Position numbers and translations under genes: made by a program. The notes beneath the pieces are model-generated. The model had not been told where the DNA came from. It made no database searches and worked only from the letters and a program-made list of their open reading frames with translations. A DNA stretch of 12,656 nt from Candidatus Gottesmanbacteria bacterium. GTDB lineage: Bacteria; Patescibacteriota; Microgenomatia; JACPZF01. The stretch spans positions 1-12,656 of the forward strand of contig JACPZF010000068.1 of assembly GCA_016195615.1 (NCBI GenBank), given 5' to 3'. Below are positions 1-7,437 of the stretch, piece by piece (the stretch's first letter is position 1; each line of letters opens with the position of its first letter).

Positions 1-2661
1 AAACCGCTAATTACGGCCATTAATGCTTTAACCGAAGATTTTACGAAGTTAAAAGAAAAAGACTTCAGCGCTAAAACCGCCGAGTTTAAAGTGCGTTTAG
101 AAAAAGGAGCGATGCTGGACGAGATTATCCCAGAGACTTTTGCTCTAGTTCGTGAAGCCGCTACCCGGACGATCGGCGAAAGACATTTTGACGTTCAGCT
201 TTTGGCAGGAATTGTTTTACACCAGGGAAAAGTGGCAGAGCAAAAAACGGGAGAGGGCAAAACTCTTTCCGCCGTACCAGCACTCTATCTTAATGCCTTA
301 GCGGGCAAGGGTGCACACCTAGTAACAGTCAACGACTATTTGGCTCGCCGCGACTGCGGCTGGATGGGCGCGATTTTTCAGCTTCTTGGTTTATCGGTCG
401 CAGCAATTATTCATGAAGCTTCATTTATTTATGATCCAAATTATGAAGATAAGGATGCTAGCGATTGGCGCCTAAAACACCTTCGCCCGGTTTCGCGGAA
501 AGATGCCTACCTAGCCGATGTTACTTACGGCATTAATAGCGAATTTGGATTTGATTATCTTCGCGATAACATGGTGAGCGAAATAGCAGATATGGTTCAG
601 CATGAACACTTTTTTGCCGTCGTCGACGAGGTGGATTCTATTTTAATCGACGAAGCCAGAACCCCGCACATCATTTCTGCTCCTGATGCCGAGCCGACGC
701 AGAAATATTATGAATATGCCGCATTGGTTGAACGCTTAACCAGAGAGTTAGATTTTAAAGTTGATGAAAAATTAAAAACCGCGCACTTGACAGAGCACGG
801 TATCGGTAAGATAGAGAAGGCTTTGGGTGTTTCCAACCTTTACGAAAAAGATTTTAGCGTCATTCATCACATCGAAAATGCGCTTAAAGCCAAGACCCTG
901 TTTTCTCGCGACAAGGATTATATTGTTAAAGAAGCCCAGGTAATTATCGTTGATGAATTCACGGGGAGACTAATGTTTGGCAGAAGATATAGTGAGGGTT
1001 TGCATCAGGCGATTGAAGCTAAGGAAAATCTACCAATCCAACAAGAATCAAGAACGCTGGCGACAGTTTCTTTACAAAATTATTTCCGCATGTATGAAAA
1101 ACTAGCCGGTATGACCGGAACCGCGGTAACAGAAGCAGAAGAATTTCATAAAATTTATAAATTGGAAGTGATGACCGTACCCACGCATCGTCCGATGGTT
1201 CGAAAAGATCACACCGATGTCGTTTATAAAACGCAAAGAGCCAAATATTCAGCCGTAGTTTCCGAGATAGAGAAAATGTATAAAGAGGGAAGACCAGTAT
1301 TAGTGGGTACGACTTCGATCGAAAAAAATGAAATCATCTCCGAATTTTTAAAGCGAAAAGGTGTTAAACACGAAGTTCTCAACGCTAAAAATCATCTCAG
1401 GGAGGCAGAAATCATTTCTCACGCCGGCGAAAAAGGATCTATAACCGTAGCAACCAATATGGCAGGAAGAGGAGTTGACATTATTTTGGGGGGGCCGATG
1501 CCGACAGAAGTCAAAAGTCAAAAATCAAATGTCAAAAGTAATGAAAAAGAACTAAAAGAGTGGCAAAAAAAACACGAGGAGGTAGTAAGGCTTGGGGGAC
1601 TGCACGTTATTGGTACTGAAAGACACGAATCAAGAAGAATTGATAATCAACTAAGAGGCCGGGCAGGCCGACAAGGAGACCCCGGCTCGTCGCGTTTTTT
1701 TGTAAGTCTCGATGATGACATCATGCGGCTTTTTGGCGGCGATCAGGTAGCAAAATTAATGACCATGTTTAATCTCCCCGAAGATGTACCGCTTGAACAC
1801 GGCATGGTGTCAAGAGCCATTGAACAGGCGCAGGTTAAAGTCGAGGGATTCAATTTTGATATCCGAAAAAATCTCGTGGAATACGATGACGTGATGAATA
1901 AACAGAGAGAAATTATTTATAAAAGAAGACGGCAGATTTTGACGAATTTAGAAACGAATAAATCTTTGCGCGAAGAGATTTTAGAAAAAGTCCATAAAGA
2001 AATAGAAAATGTAGTTGTAATGTACATGCCCGAAGGTTATAGCGAACCAGAGCGGGAGAAAATTATCGAAGAATTCGTTTCCATTATACCTTTTGATCTT
2101 AATTCCAAGGAGCAAATAAACAAACAATTAATGCAGCTTTCGACAAATGAAGATGTGAGCAATTTTTTATTTAACGTCGCAAAAGACGTTTACGAGCAAA
2201 AAGAAAAACAACTCGGAGTGGAAGTCATGCATCAAATTGAAAGGTGGGTAGGCCTTTCGGTGATCGATTCTATGTGGATGGACCATCTTGACGCCATTGA
2301 TGATCTTCGCGAAGGAATTGGTCTTCGCGGCTATGGCCAAAGAGATCCGCTAGTCGAATATAAACAGGAAGCTTTTACCATGTTTGAGCGATTAACTGAG
2401 TCAGTAGACGATGAGATTGTGCACCGCATCTATAAAGTGCAGGTCCAAATCGCTCCCGAACAATTGCAACAGATGCAAAAACAGCAGGAAGAAATTTTGA
2501 AAAAAGCGCAGGTGCAAAACGTATCACCAGGAGAAGTTTCGGTAACCGCCAACCCACCAACCCAGCAGCTAACCAATAAACCAACTAGTAAACCTGGCCG
2601 CAATGATCCCTGCTGGTGCGGCAGCGGCAAAAAATACAAACGGTGTCATTATCCAAATTAA
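1..2661 (+). CDS. secA: Protein translocase subunit SecA (5'-truncated by window edge)
   Basis: SecA is the cytosolic ATPase motor that pushes preproteins through SecYEG. The reading frame is open back to base 1 and those codons already match SecA (INAL near residue 8, KTAEF near 26), so the gene starts outside the window; the GTG at 91 is internal. Probably 20-25 N-terminal residues are missing. Of 886 visible residues: Walker A TGEGKT at about 83-88, Walker B VVDEVDSILIDEARTP near 206-221, the IVDEFTGR motif, TNMAGRGVDI, ERHESRRIDNQLRGRAGRQG in the second nucleotide-binding domain, YDDVMNKQR, and the helical scaffold signature (ERWVGLSVIDSMW). The C-terminus is a complete SEC-C zinc site, CxCx8CH (CWCGSGKKYKRCH), used for SecB or membrane contact. 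There is an acidic insertion before RPVSRKDAYLADVTYG and a Lys/Ser/Gln-rich insertion after the GRGVDI motif, partly made by a heptamer repeat. Function is very secure. Confidence 0.97.
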   Translation, partial: KPLITAINALTEDFTKLKEKDFSAKTAEFKVRLEKGAMLDEIIPETFALVREAATRTIGERHFDVQLLAGIVLHQGKVAEQKTGEGKTLSAVPALYLNALAGKGAHLVTVNDYLARRDCGWMGAIFQLLGLSVAAIIHEASFIYDPNYEDKDASDWRLKHLRPVSRKDAYLADVTYGINSEFGFDYLRDNMVSEIADMVQHEHFFAVVDEVDSILIDEARTPHIISAPDAEPTQKYYEYAALVERLTRELDFKVDEKLKTAHLTEHGIGKIEKALGVSNLYEKDFSVIHHIENALKAKTLFSRDKDYIVKEAQVIIVDEFTGRLMFGRRYSEGLHQAIEAKENLPIQQESRTLATVSLQNYFRMYEKLAGMTGTAVTEAEEFHKIYKLEVMTVPTHRPMVRKDHTDVVYKTQRAKYSAVVSEIEKMYKEGRPVLVGTTSIEKNEIISEFLKRKGVKHEVLNAKNHLREAEIISHAGEKGSITVATNMAGRGVDIILGGPMPTEVKSQKSNVKSNEKELKEWQKKHEEVVRLGGLHVIGTERHESRRIDNQLRGRAGRQGDPGSSRFFVSLDDDIMRLFGGDQVAKLMTMFNLPEDVPLEHGMVSRAIEQAQVKVEGFNFDIRKNLVEYDDVMNKQREIIYKRRRQILTNLETNKSLREEILEKVHKEIENVVVMYMPEGYSEPEREKIIEEFVSIIPFDLNSKEQINKQLMQLSTNEDVSNFLFNVAKDVYEQKEKQLGVEVMHQIERWVGLSVIDSMWMDHLDAIDDLREGIGLRGYGQRDPLVEYKQEAFTMFERLTESVDDEIVHRIYKVQVQIAPEQLQQMQKQQEEILKKAQVQNVSPGEVSVTANPPTQQLTNKPTSKPGRNDPCWCGSGKKYKRCHYPN
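1510..1537 (+). repeat. Four tandem 7-bp units (GTCAAAA-type) inside secA
   Basis: Units are GTCAAAA, GTCAAAA, ATCAAAT, GTCAAAA, followed by a partial GTA. They encode a Lys/Ser/Gln/Asn-rich stretch (VKSQKSNVKS) in a loop of nucleotide-binding domain 2, just after the conserved GRGVDIILGG motif. The unit is not a multiple of three, so each copy shifts frame and the peptide does not repeat with the DNA. Confidence 0.75.
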
Positions 2662-2664
2662 AAA

Positions 2665-2670
2665 TACACT
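2665..2670 (+). promoter_or_regulatory. Possible -10 element (TACACT) of the SDR gene
   Basis: TACACT lies 4 nt past the secA stop and exactly 6 nt before the second ATG (2677) of the dehydrogenase gene. No convincing -35 is visible; the upstream bases are the secA C-terminal codons. The spacing matches the other predicted leaderless starts in this window, which is the main reason to list it. Confidence 0.3.
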
Positions 2671-2676
2671 AATATG

Positions 2677-3415
2677 ATGAAGTTCAAAAATAAAACAGTC
2701 ATAGTGACGGGAGCAAGTACAGGTATTGGACGATCAACAGCTCTGGCCTTTGCCAAAGAAGGAGCATTCGTAATACTTGCAGCTCGGACAATCGACAGAC
2801 TTCTTGAAACAAAGAAGCAAATCGGGGGGGGGTTCCTCTGATGCAATAAAAGTTGACTTAAGTAGTATTGAAAGTATAAATAGCTTTATTTATGCAGTAA
2901 AACAAAAATATAAAAAGATAGATACGTTATTAAATATCGCAGGTATCTGGCATGGTAAGGACGAGGTTTATGCAGGGAAAAAATATGAGTCATTTGATCA
3001 GAAAGTAATAATTGATACATATATGGTTGGAACTATTGCTCCCTCACTTCTTGCTCATGCGTTTATTCCTCTCATGCCGCAAGGTTCAGCCATAATAAAT
3101 CTATCAGGTACATTTGAATCAGGAGCAAAAGGTTGGCTTCCCTATTATGTTTCCAAACGTGCTATTGAGGATTTAACAGTGGGACTTGCAGAAGAGTTAA
3201 AAGATAAAGGAATACGAGTGAATGGAATTTCTCCTTCTGATACAGCAACAGACGCATACAAACATTATTTTCCTCAATATATTCAGGATGCGATAGCGCC
3301 CGAAGAAATTGCAAAGTTTGCCGTTTACTTTTGCTCTAATGAAGTAAAGGATATTACCGGAAAGATTTATGTCTTGAAAAAAGATAAAAAGCCAATGGAA
3401 GCATTTCATTATTAG
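2677..3415 (+). pseudogene. Short-chain dehydrogenase/reductase, split by a frameshift at a G9 run
   Basis: Classical SDR oxidoreductase broken into two frames. The first part (ATG 2677, or 2674) encodes the Rossmann start with TGASTGIG at residues 11-18 and an AAR after strand 2 that suggests NADP(H); it runs into TGA at 2839-2841. The second frame is open from 2777 and carries the rest: VDLSS, NIAG (SDR NNAG equivalent), the serine in NLSG, catalytic YYVSK, and the RVNGISPS segment (SDR PG motif, with SPS here). The frames join across nine Gs at 2824-2832; removing one G gives a continuous protein of about 245 residues, normal for the family. So the gene is intact apart from one base: a sequencing or assembly error, a phase-variable state or early decay. 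Substrate cannot be told. No Shine-Dalgarno is visible. Codons look more AT-rich than in secA, so acquisition is possible. Confidence 0.8.
2824..2832 (+). repeat. Homopolymer run of nine G at the SDR frameshift
   Basis: G9 is the longest G run I see in this AT-rich window and sits exactly where the two SDR frames must join. G8 (or G11) would restore the frame. It lies in a poorly conserved linker after the AAR/helix segment, so extra glycines would be tolerated. Confidence 0.85.
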
Positions 3416-3444
3416 ATTTATGTGGTGCAAATTGAATTTTAATA

Positions 3445-3477
3445 AGATAAATATCTAATTACGAAACTAATTTATCT
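3445..3477. repeat. Small inverted repeat upstream of the efflux operon
   Basis: AGATAAAT (3445-3452) and ATTTATCT (3470-3477) form an 8-bp perfect inverted repeat with a 17-nt spacer. In addition TATCTAATT occurs at 3452-3460 and again at 3473-3481, 21 nt apart or about two helical turns. The right arm lies in the spacer of the predicted ECF promoter, so a repressor or activator site is possible. The DNA is AT-rich and chance is a serious alternative. Confidence 0.25.
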
Positions 3478-3491
3478 AATTTTACGTATTC
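3463..3491 (+). promoter_or_regulatory. Predicted ECF-sigma promoter of the MacAB-like efflux operon
   Basis: GAAAC at 3463-3467, 17 nt of AT-rich spacer, then CGTATTC at 3485-3491, 9 nt before the ATG at 3501. The same two boxes with the same 17-nt spacing lie before the DUF5666-like gene on the other strand (10460-10432). Known ECF promoters have an AAC-containing -35 and a CGT-containing -10; the Bacillus sigma-W type is TGAAAC ... CGTA. Transcription would start close to the ATG, giving a leaderless or nearly leaderless mRNA. Confidence 0.6.
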
Positions 3492-3500
3492 ATAAAGCGC

Positions 3501-4829
3501 ATGAAAATACTTTCATTTATTAACGCAAAGTTTATAGCAATGAAGGAATGGTTTTTTAAAAGCAGCCTTCTGGTAAAAGTTATTGTTATTTTGGCCATTA
3601 CTGCCTTGGGTTGGTTTTTTTTGCCAAAATTGCAAGCTAAAGTTTCTAAACCCTCGCAGTTTAAAACCGCAAAAATAAAAAAAGGAACCATCGTTTCCTC
3701 GGTAAGTAGCTCGGGTAGAGTTCTAAGCGCCAATATTTTTAACATCACGACAAACGCCAGCGGCATTGTTAAAAACGTTTACGTTAAAGACGGAGAGCAA
3801 ATCATTAGCGGTCAAAAAATTGCCGAGATCAAGCTCGATACACAAGGTCAACAGAAAAACACGCAGGCGTGGTCAAATTATCTTACGGCCAAAAACATCG
3901 TCGATGCGGCTAATACAGCTCTCTTTACTTTGCAGTCAGACATGCTTTCTAAATGGAAAATATATATGGATTTAGCGCAAAGTTCAACTTATCAAAACTC
4001 TGACGGTTCGCCCAAAACTGACGCGCGGACCCTGCCGCAATTTTATAGTCCTTATGATGATTGGCTCTCTACCGAGGGCAAATACAAAAATCAACAAGGG
4101 GTTATCGACCAAACCAAGGCTTCTTTAAACAATGCCTGGATTTCTTACCAGCTGACATCACCTATTATTTCCGCACCTACTTCAGGAACTATTGGCAACA
4201 TAGGGTTAATTGAAGGGATGGAAGTTGGTAGTCAAGTTGGAACTTCAACTACTGATCAAACAATTAACCTAAGGGTGGCAGTTATTCAAAATGAAGCAAA
4301 TCCAATTCTTTCGGTTAATCTGACAGAGATAGACGTTCCGAAAGTAAAAATTGGCCAAAAAGCAACTGTTACTATCGATAGCCTTCCCGACAAAATTTTT
4401 ACGGGAAAGGTCGTGACGGTCGATCGCATTGGTACGATTAGCAATAATGTTACAAGCTATCCCGCCACCATTCAACTTGATAGCACTTCTTTTGACATCC
4501 TGCCCAACATGGCGGTTAGTGCTAGTATTATTATTGAAACAAAGAGAAACGTTCTAGTAGCTCCGTCGGCTGCGATCCAAAACCATGGCGGAGAATCTTT
4601 TGTTAAAGTGTTAAAAGACGGCCATCAAGAACAAGTGGCAATAAAGATAGGTATAACATCAGATACAGACACAGAAATCATCTCAGGCCTGTCGGAGGCA
4701 GATGAGGTTATTACCGGAACAATTACCAGTTCTCAAACCCAACAAAAGACAGGCGGTTCTGTTTTTACTGGCGGATTTGGCGGTGGGGCATTTAGGCCCG
4801 GAGGTTTTGGGGGAGGGCAACGAAGGTGA
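3501..4829 (+). CDS. MacA/HlyD-type membrane fusion (adaptor) protein of an ABC exporter
   Basis: This 442-residue adaptor would link the MacB-like permease encoded downstream to the cell exterior. A single membrane anchor spans about residues 23-41 (LLVKVIVILAITALGWFF). Next comes the first barrel-sandwich half (KKGTIVSSVSSSGRV; SGIVKNVYVKDGEQI, 88-101), a helical section at about 115-215, the second lipoyl half (SPIISAPTSGTIGNI), and beta-barrel and membrane-proximal parts (VNLTEIDVPKVKIGQKATV; VLVAPSAAI). The tail is Gly/Phe-rich (GGFGGGAFRPGGFGGGQRR), as often seen in MacA-like proteins. The ATG at 3501 is chosen because a predicted ECF promoter ends 9 nt before it; an internal ATG at 3540 would also keep the membrane segment. 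In a presumed monoderm CPR cell the adaptor would face the cell wall rather than an outer-membrane channel. Substrate is unknown. No Shine-Dalgarno is seen. Confidence 0.9.
   Translation: MKILSFINAKFIAMKEWFFKSSLLVKVIVILAITALGWFFLPKLQAKVSKPSQFKTAKIKKGTIVSSVSSSGRVLSANIFNITTNASGIVKNVYVKDGEQIISGQKIAEIKLDTQGQQKNTQAWSNYLTAKNIVDAANTALFTLQSDMLSKWKIYMDLAQSSTYQNSDGSPKTDARTLPQFYSPYDDWLSTEGKYKNQQGVIDQTKASLNNAWISYQLTSPIISAPTSGTIGNIGLIEGMEVGSQVGTSTTDQTINLRVAVIQNEANPILSVNLTEIDVPKVKIGQKATVTIDSLPDKIFTGKVVTVDRIGTISNNVTSYPATIQLDSTSFDILPNMAVSASIIIETKRNVLVAPSAAIQNHGGESFVKVLKDGHQEQVAIKIGITSDTDTEIISGLSEADEVITGTITSSQTQQKTGGSVFTGGFGGGAFRPGGFGGGQRR
4823..4829 (+). promoter_or_regulatory. Ribosome binding site that fixes the ATPase start
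   Basis: AAGGTGA overlaps the adaptor's stop codon and lies 10 nt before the ATG at 4840. It complements the 16S tail. It supports 4840 rather than the longer in-frame start at 4702, whose extra residues have no ABC character. Confidence 0.6.
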
Positions 4830-4839
4830 GAATAATTTC

Positions 4840-5538
4840 ATGATACAAATTTCTCATGTATCAAAAGTTTATAAAAATGAAGAGATTGAAACAATTGCCC
4901 TTTCTGATATCTCATTTAAAATTATTGCTGGTGAATTTGTCGCCATCATGGGTCCTTCTGGATCAGGAAAATCAACTTTGATGCATATTTTAGGAGCCCT
5001 AGACCTGCCAACAGGTGGTACCTATCTTCTCGACGGAGAAAACGTCGGTAAATTAAAAGACGACGAATTGGCTGATATTAGAAACAGAAAAATAGGTTTT
5101 GTTTTCCAAGCGTTTAATCTTCTTCCCAGAACATCGGCTTTAAAAAATGTCACATTGCCGATGGTTTATGCGGGTGTACCAAAAGAGGAACGATTTGAAA
5201 TTGCTAAAAAATTTTTAGAGATGGTAGGTTTATCAGACAGAATGGAGCACACTCCTAGCCAGCTTTCCGGAGGTCAGCAACAACGCGTTGCCATCGCGAG
5301 ATCCCTGGTGATGAATCCGGCGATACTTCTTGCCGATGAGCCAACGGGAAATATCGCCACTTCTCAAGCCGAAGAAATTATGGCGATTTTTCAAAAACTA
5401 AACGAGAAAGGACATACCATAGTTATGATTACCCACGAACCAAATATTGCTGAGCATGCTAAAAGAATAATTCACATTAGGGACGGAAAAATTATCGAGG
5501 ATGGTAGACGTCATAAACAACTAAGAGCCAAAAAATAA
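4840..5538 (+). CDS. ABC transporter ATP-binding protein, MacB/LolD type
   Basis: This 232-residue nucleotide-binding subunit powers the permease encoded 4 nt downstream. All ABC landmarks are present: Walker A GPSGSGKST at 38-46, Q-loop FQAFNLLP with Q90, signature LSGGQQQR at 142-149, Walker B ILLADEPTG with D166/E167, and H-loop H199 in MITHEP. IMGPSGSGKSTLMHILGALD and the signature region place it in the MacB/LolD/FtsE group that pairs with FtsX-fold permeases. One oddity: the D-loop after DEPTG reads NIATSQ where the family normally has NLDS or ALDS, so the D-loop aspartate is alanine (A173). The tail ends in basic residues. The start is set by a Shine-Dalgarno overlapping the adaptor stop. 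It is co-transcribed with the adaptor and permease genes. Confidence 0.95.
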   Translation: MIQISHVSKVYKNEEIETIALSDISFKIIAGEFVAIMGPSGSGKSTLMHILGALDLPTGGTYLLDGENVGKLKDDELADIRNRKIGFVFQAFNLLPRTSALKNVTLPMVYAGVPKEERFEIAKKFLEMVGLSDRMEHTPSQLSGGQQQRVAIARSLVMNPAILLADEPTGNIATSQAEEIMAIFQKLNEKGHTIVMITHEPNIAEHAKRIIHIRDGKIIEDGRRHKQLRAKK

Positions 5539-5542
5539 TCTT

Positions 5543-6766
5543 ATGGAATTAATCGACCTAGTTCTTGAAGCCATTAACACATTGACTTTAAATAAGTTAA
5601 GAACAGGATTGGCAACCTTGGGAATTGTTATCGGAATCGGAAGCGTGATAGCTTTGGTATCTTTGGGGCAATCTGGACAAAAAGCGGTTGAGGCTCAAAT
5701 TGAGTCGCTCGGTTCCAATCTTTTAACAGTTATACCAGGTGCACTACGACCCGGGGATATAAGAAGCGCCGCGGGAACCTCAACGACCCTAAAACTTGAC
5801 GACGCGAAGGCAATTGAAAATAGAAAAATTGTGGGGATCAAAAACGTCTCGGCTGAACTTTTACGCCGGGCGCAAGTGGTGGCCGGTAGAAATAATACCA
5901 ATACCCAAATTGTCGGCGTCTTAGCAAATTACCAAGAGGTGAGAAGCTTAAAGATAGCATTCGGAACATTTTTAAAAGACAGTGATATTTCTTCTTTGGC
6001 AAAAGTAGCCGTTTTGGGACCACAGGTAGTAAGTGATCTTTTTGGAGAAGGAGTAAATCCGGTGGGTCAATCTCTTCGCATCAACCGCATGGTATTTAAA
6101 GTCATTGGTGTAACAGTCACAAAGGGTGGAGCTGGTTTTGGCGGCAATCAAGACGATATCGTGTTGGTACCTCTATCAACAGCTCAGAAACAGCTTTTCG
6201 GGGTGGATTTTATCGGTTCAATTTCGGTGCAGGTGGAAAATAAAGAGCAAATGGATATAGTTCGGGAGGAAATTGGCTATATGCTTTTAGATCGCCATAA
6301 GATTCAAAGCCCGCAAAATGCCGATTTTACGATTTTTTCGCAAGCCGATATTTTAGGAGCGGCTCAGCAAATAACGGGTATTTTTACTACCTTACTTGCC
6401 GGTATTGCCGCAATTTCACTTTTGGTGGGAGGAATTGGAATTATGAATATCATGTTGGTGACTGTTACAGAAAGAACCAGAGAAATAGGTCTACGAAAAG
6501 CTCTTGGGGCTAAGAAAAAAGTCATTATAGCTCAGTTTCTCACCGAAGCCATCATTCTCACGATTGCCGGTGGTGTTATCGGAATGGTATTTGGTATCTT
6601 GGCTTCATTTATCATTTCCCATCTTATTCATTTACCATTTACGCTATCTTTTATTTCAATTATTCTGGCAATTGTAATATCGGGAGTAATTGGTATTTTG
6701 TTTGGTTTGTACCCTGCCGGTAAAGCCGCTAATTTACAGCCCATCGAGGCCTTACGTTACGAATAA
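5543..6766 (+). CDS. MacB-like ABC transporter permease (FtsX fold)
   Basis: This 407-residue membrane subunit has the typical MacB layout. A first transmembrane helix lies at about 22-42 (GLATLGIVIGIGSVIALVSL). A large extracytoplasmic domain follows at about 45-275, and three C-terminal helices at about 279-305, 333-356 and 366-391. The conserved FtsX loop TERTREIGLRKALGAKKKVI (about 309-328), which touches the ATPase, and the final PIEALRYE are both present. Length matches family members without a fused ATPase (about 400). With the adaptor and the separate ATPase it should form a mechanotransmission-type exporter for peptides, lipids or small toxins; the actual cargo cannot be read from sequence. 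The ATG lies 4 nt after the ATPase stop with no clear Shine-Dalgarno, so translation is probably coupled. Confidence 0.94.
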   Translation: MELIDLVLEAINTLTLNKLRTGLATLGIVIGIGSVIALVSLGQSGQKAVEAQIESLGSNLLTVIPGALRPGDIRSAAGTSTTLKLDDAKAIENRKIVGIKNVSAELLRRAQVVAGRNNTNTQIVGVLANYQEVRSLKIAFGTFLKDSDISSLAKVAVLGPQVVSDLFGEGVNPVGQSLRINRMVFKVIGVTVTKGGAGFGGNQDDIVLVPLSTAQKQLFGVDFIGSISVQVENKEQMDIVREEIGYMLLDRHKIQSPQNADFTIFSQADILGAAQQITGIFTTLLAGIAAISLLVGGIGIMNIMLVTVTERTREIGLRKALGAKKKVIIAQFLTEAIILTIAGGVIGMVFGILASFIISHLIHLPFTLSFISIILAIVISGVIGILFGLYPAGKAANLQPIEALRYE

Positions 6767-6773
6767 TTTAAGC

Positions 6774-6794
6774 ATACCGACGGGATATTGGTAT
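6774..6794 (+). other. Small stem-loop between the efflux operon and the glycosylase gene
   Basis: ATACCGA and TTGGTAT can pair over 7 bp with one G-U wobble around a 7-nt loop. No T-tract follows on the plus strand, so it is a poor intrinsic terminator. It overlaps the -35 region of the next promoter and might instead be a regulator site. Chance is possible. Confidence 0.25.
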
Positions 6795-6807
6795 TACAAA
6801 AATATTA

Positions 6808-6813
6808 TATAAT
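6808..6813 (+). promoter_or_regulatory. Perfect -10 element (TATAAT) for a leaderless glycosylase transcript
   Basis: TATAAT ends 6 nt before the ATG at 6820, so RNA would begin at or very near the start codon. There is no room for a ribosome binding site. The -35 is weak (ATATTG at 6785-6790, 17-nt spacer). Confidence 0.55.
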
Positions 6814-6819
6814 CGGATT

Positions 6820-7437
6820 ATGCCGATAAAAAGTATCGATTGGCTCAGGGCAGTTAAACATTTAAGTAAAGACAAAAAACTTGGTGGTTTGATCAAAAAA
6901 CATGGAGAGTTGAAATGGGAATGGGGAAGCGATTTGTTTTCCGATTTGATAGAATCGATTGTTAATCAGCAATTATCAGGGAAAGCCGCGGCGACAATTT
7001 TTGGGCGCTTCAAAAAACTTTTTACTACTAAAAAATTTCCTTCCCCTTCAGATATTCTCAAAATTTCCGATGAGAAAATAAGAACGTGCGGAATATCTCT
7101 TGCTAAGATTAAATATATCAAAGGTTTGTGTCAGGCCATTTTGGCTGGTAATTTAAATCTGGATAAATTGCCTTCCCTGTCCGATGAGGAAGTTATAACA
7201 GAGCTTATAAAATTAAAAGGAATAGGAAAATGGACGGCAGAGATGATTTTAATGTTCTCTTTAAAAAGAGAAGATGTATTTTCTCTCGGAGATTTGGGTT
7301 TACGAAAAGCTGTTGCGAAATCGTACGGCGTTAAACAAGATGATTTTAGACAAATAGAAAAGATTTCCCAAAAATGGAAACCATATCGTACCATCGCCAG
7401 CCGATATCTGTGGAAAAGTCTGGAGGAGAATAGATGA
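6820..7437 (+). CDS. DNA-3-methyladenine glycosylase II-like protein (HhH-GPD, AlkA family)
   Basis: This is a 205-residue base-excision repair enzyme expected to remove alkylated purines such as 3-methyladenine from DNA. The fold is helix-hairpin-helix GPD: an N-terminal helix with SIVNQQLSGKAA (46-57), the hairpin LKGIGKWTAEM at about 132-142, and the catalytic aspartate D158 in FSLGDLGLRKA. The FxxGDLGLR context is typical of the bacterial AlkA branch rather than MutY or EndoIII, and no Fe-S cysteine cluster is present. It lacks the N-terminal AlkA domain of E. coli AlkA (282 residues), like the short AlkA-like enzymes of many bacteria. The start is set by a TATAAT 6 nt upstream. The stop overlaps the next gene as ATGA (7434-7437), so the two form an operon. 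Confidence 0.9.
   Translation: MPIKSIDWLRAVKHLSKDKKLGGLIKKHGELKWEWGSDLFSDLIESIVNQQLSGKAAATIFGRFKKLFTTKKFPSPSDILKISDEKIRTCGISLAKIKYIKGLCQAILAGNLNLDKLPSLSDEEVITELIKLKGIGKWTAEMILMFSLKREDVFSLGDLGLRKAVAKSYGVKQDDFRQIEKISQKWKPYRTIASRYLWKSLEENR
7422..7428 (+). promoter_or_regulatory. Strong ribosome binding site for the kinase-like gene
   Basis: GGAGGAG ends 5 nt before the ATG at 7434 and lies inside the end of the glycosylase gene. It is the clearest Shine-Dalgarno in the window and shows that this cell does use them for internal operon genes. Confidence 0.75.

Noticed and set aside
4702..4839. Longer N-terminus for the ABC ATPase
   Set aside because: The extra residues come from the adaptor gene's Gly-rich end in another frame and have no ABC similarity; a Shine-Dalgarno at 4823-4829 supports the ATG at 4840.
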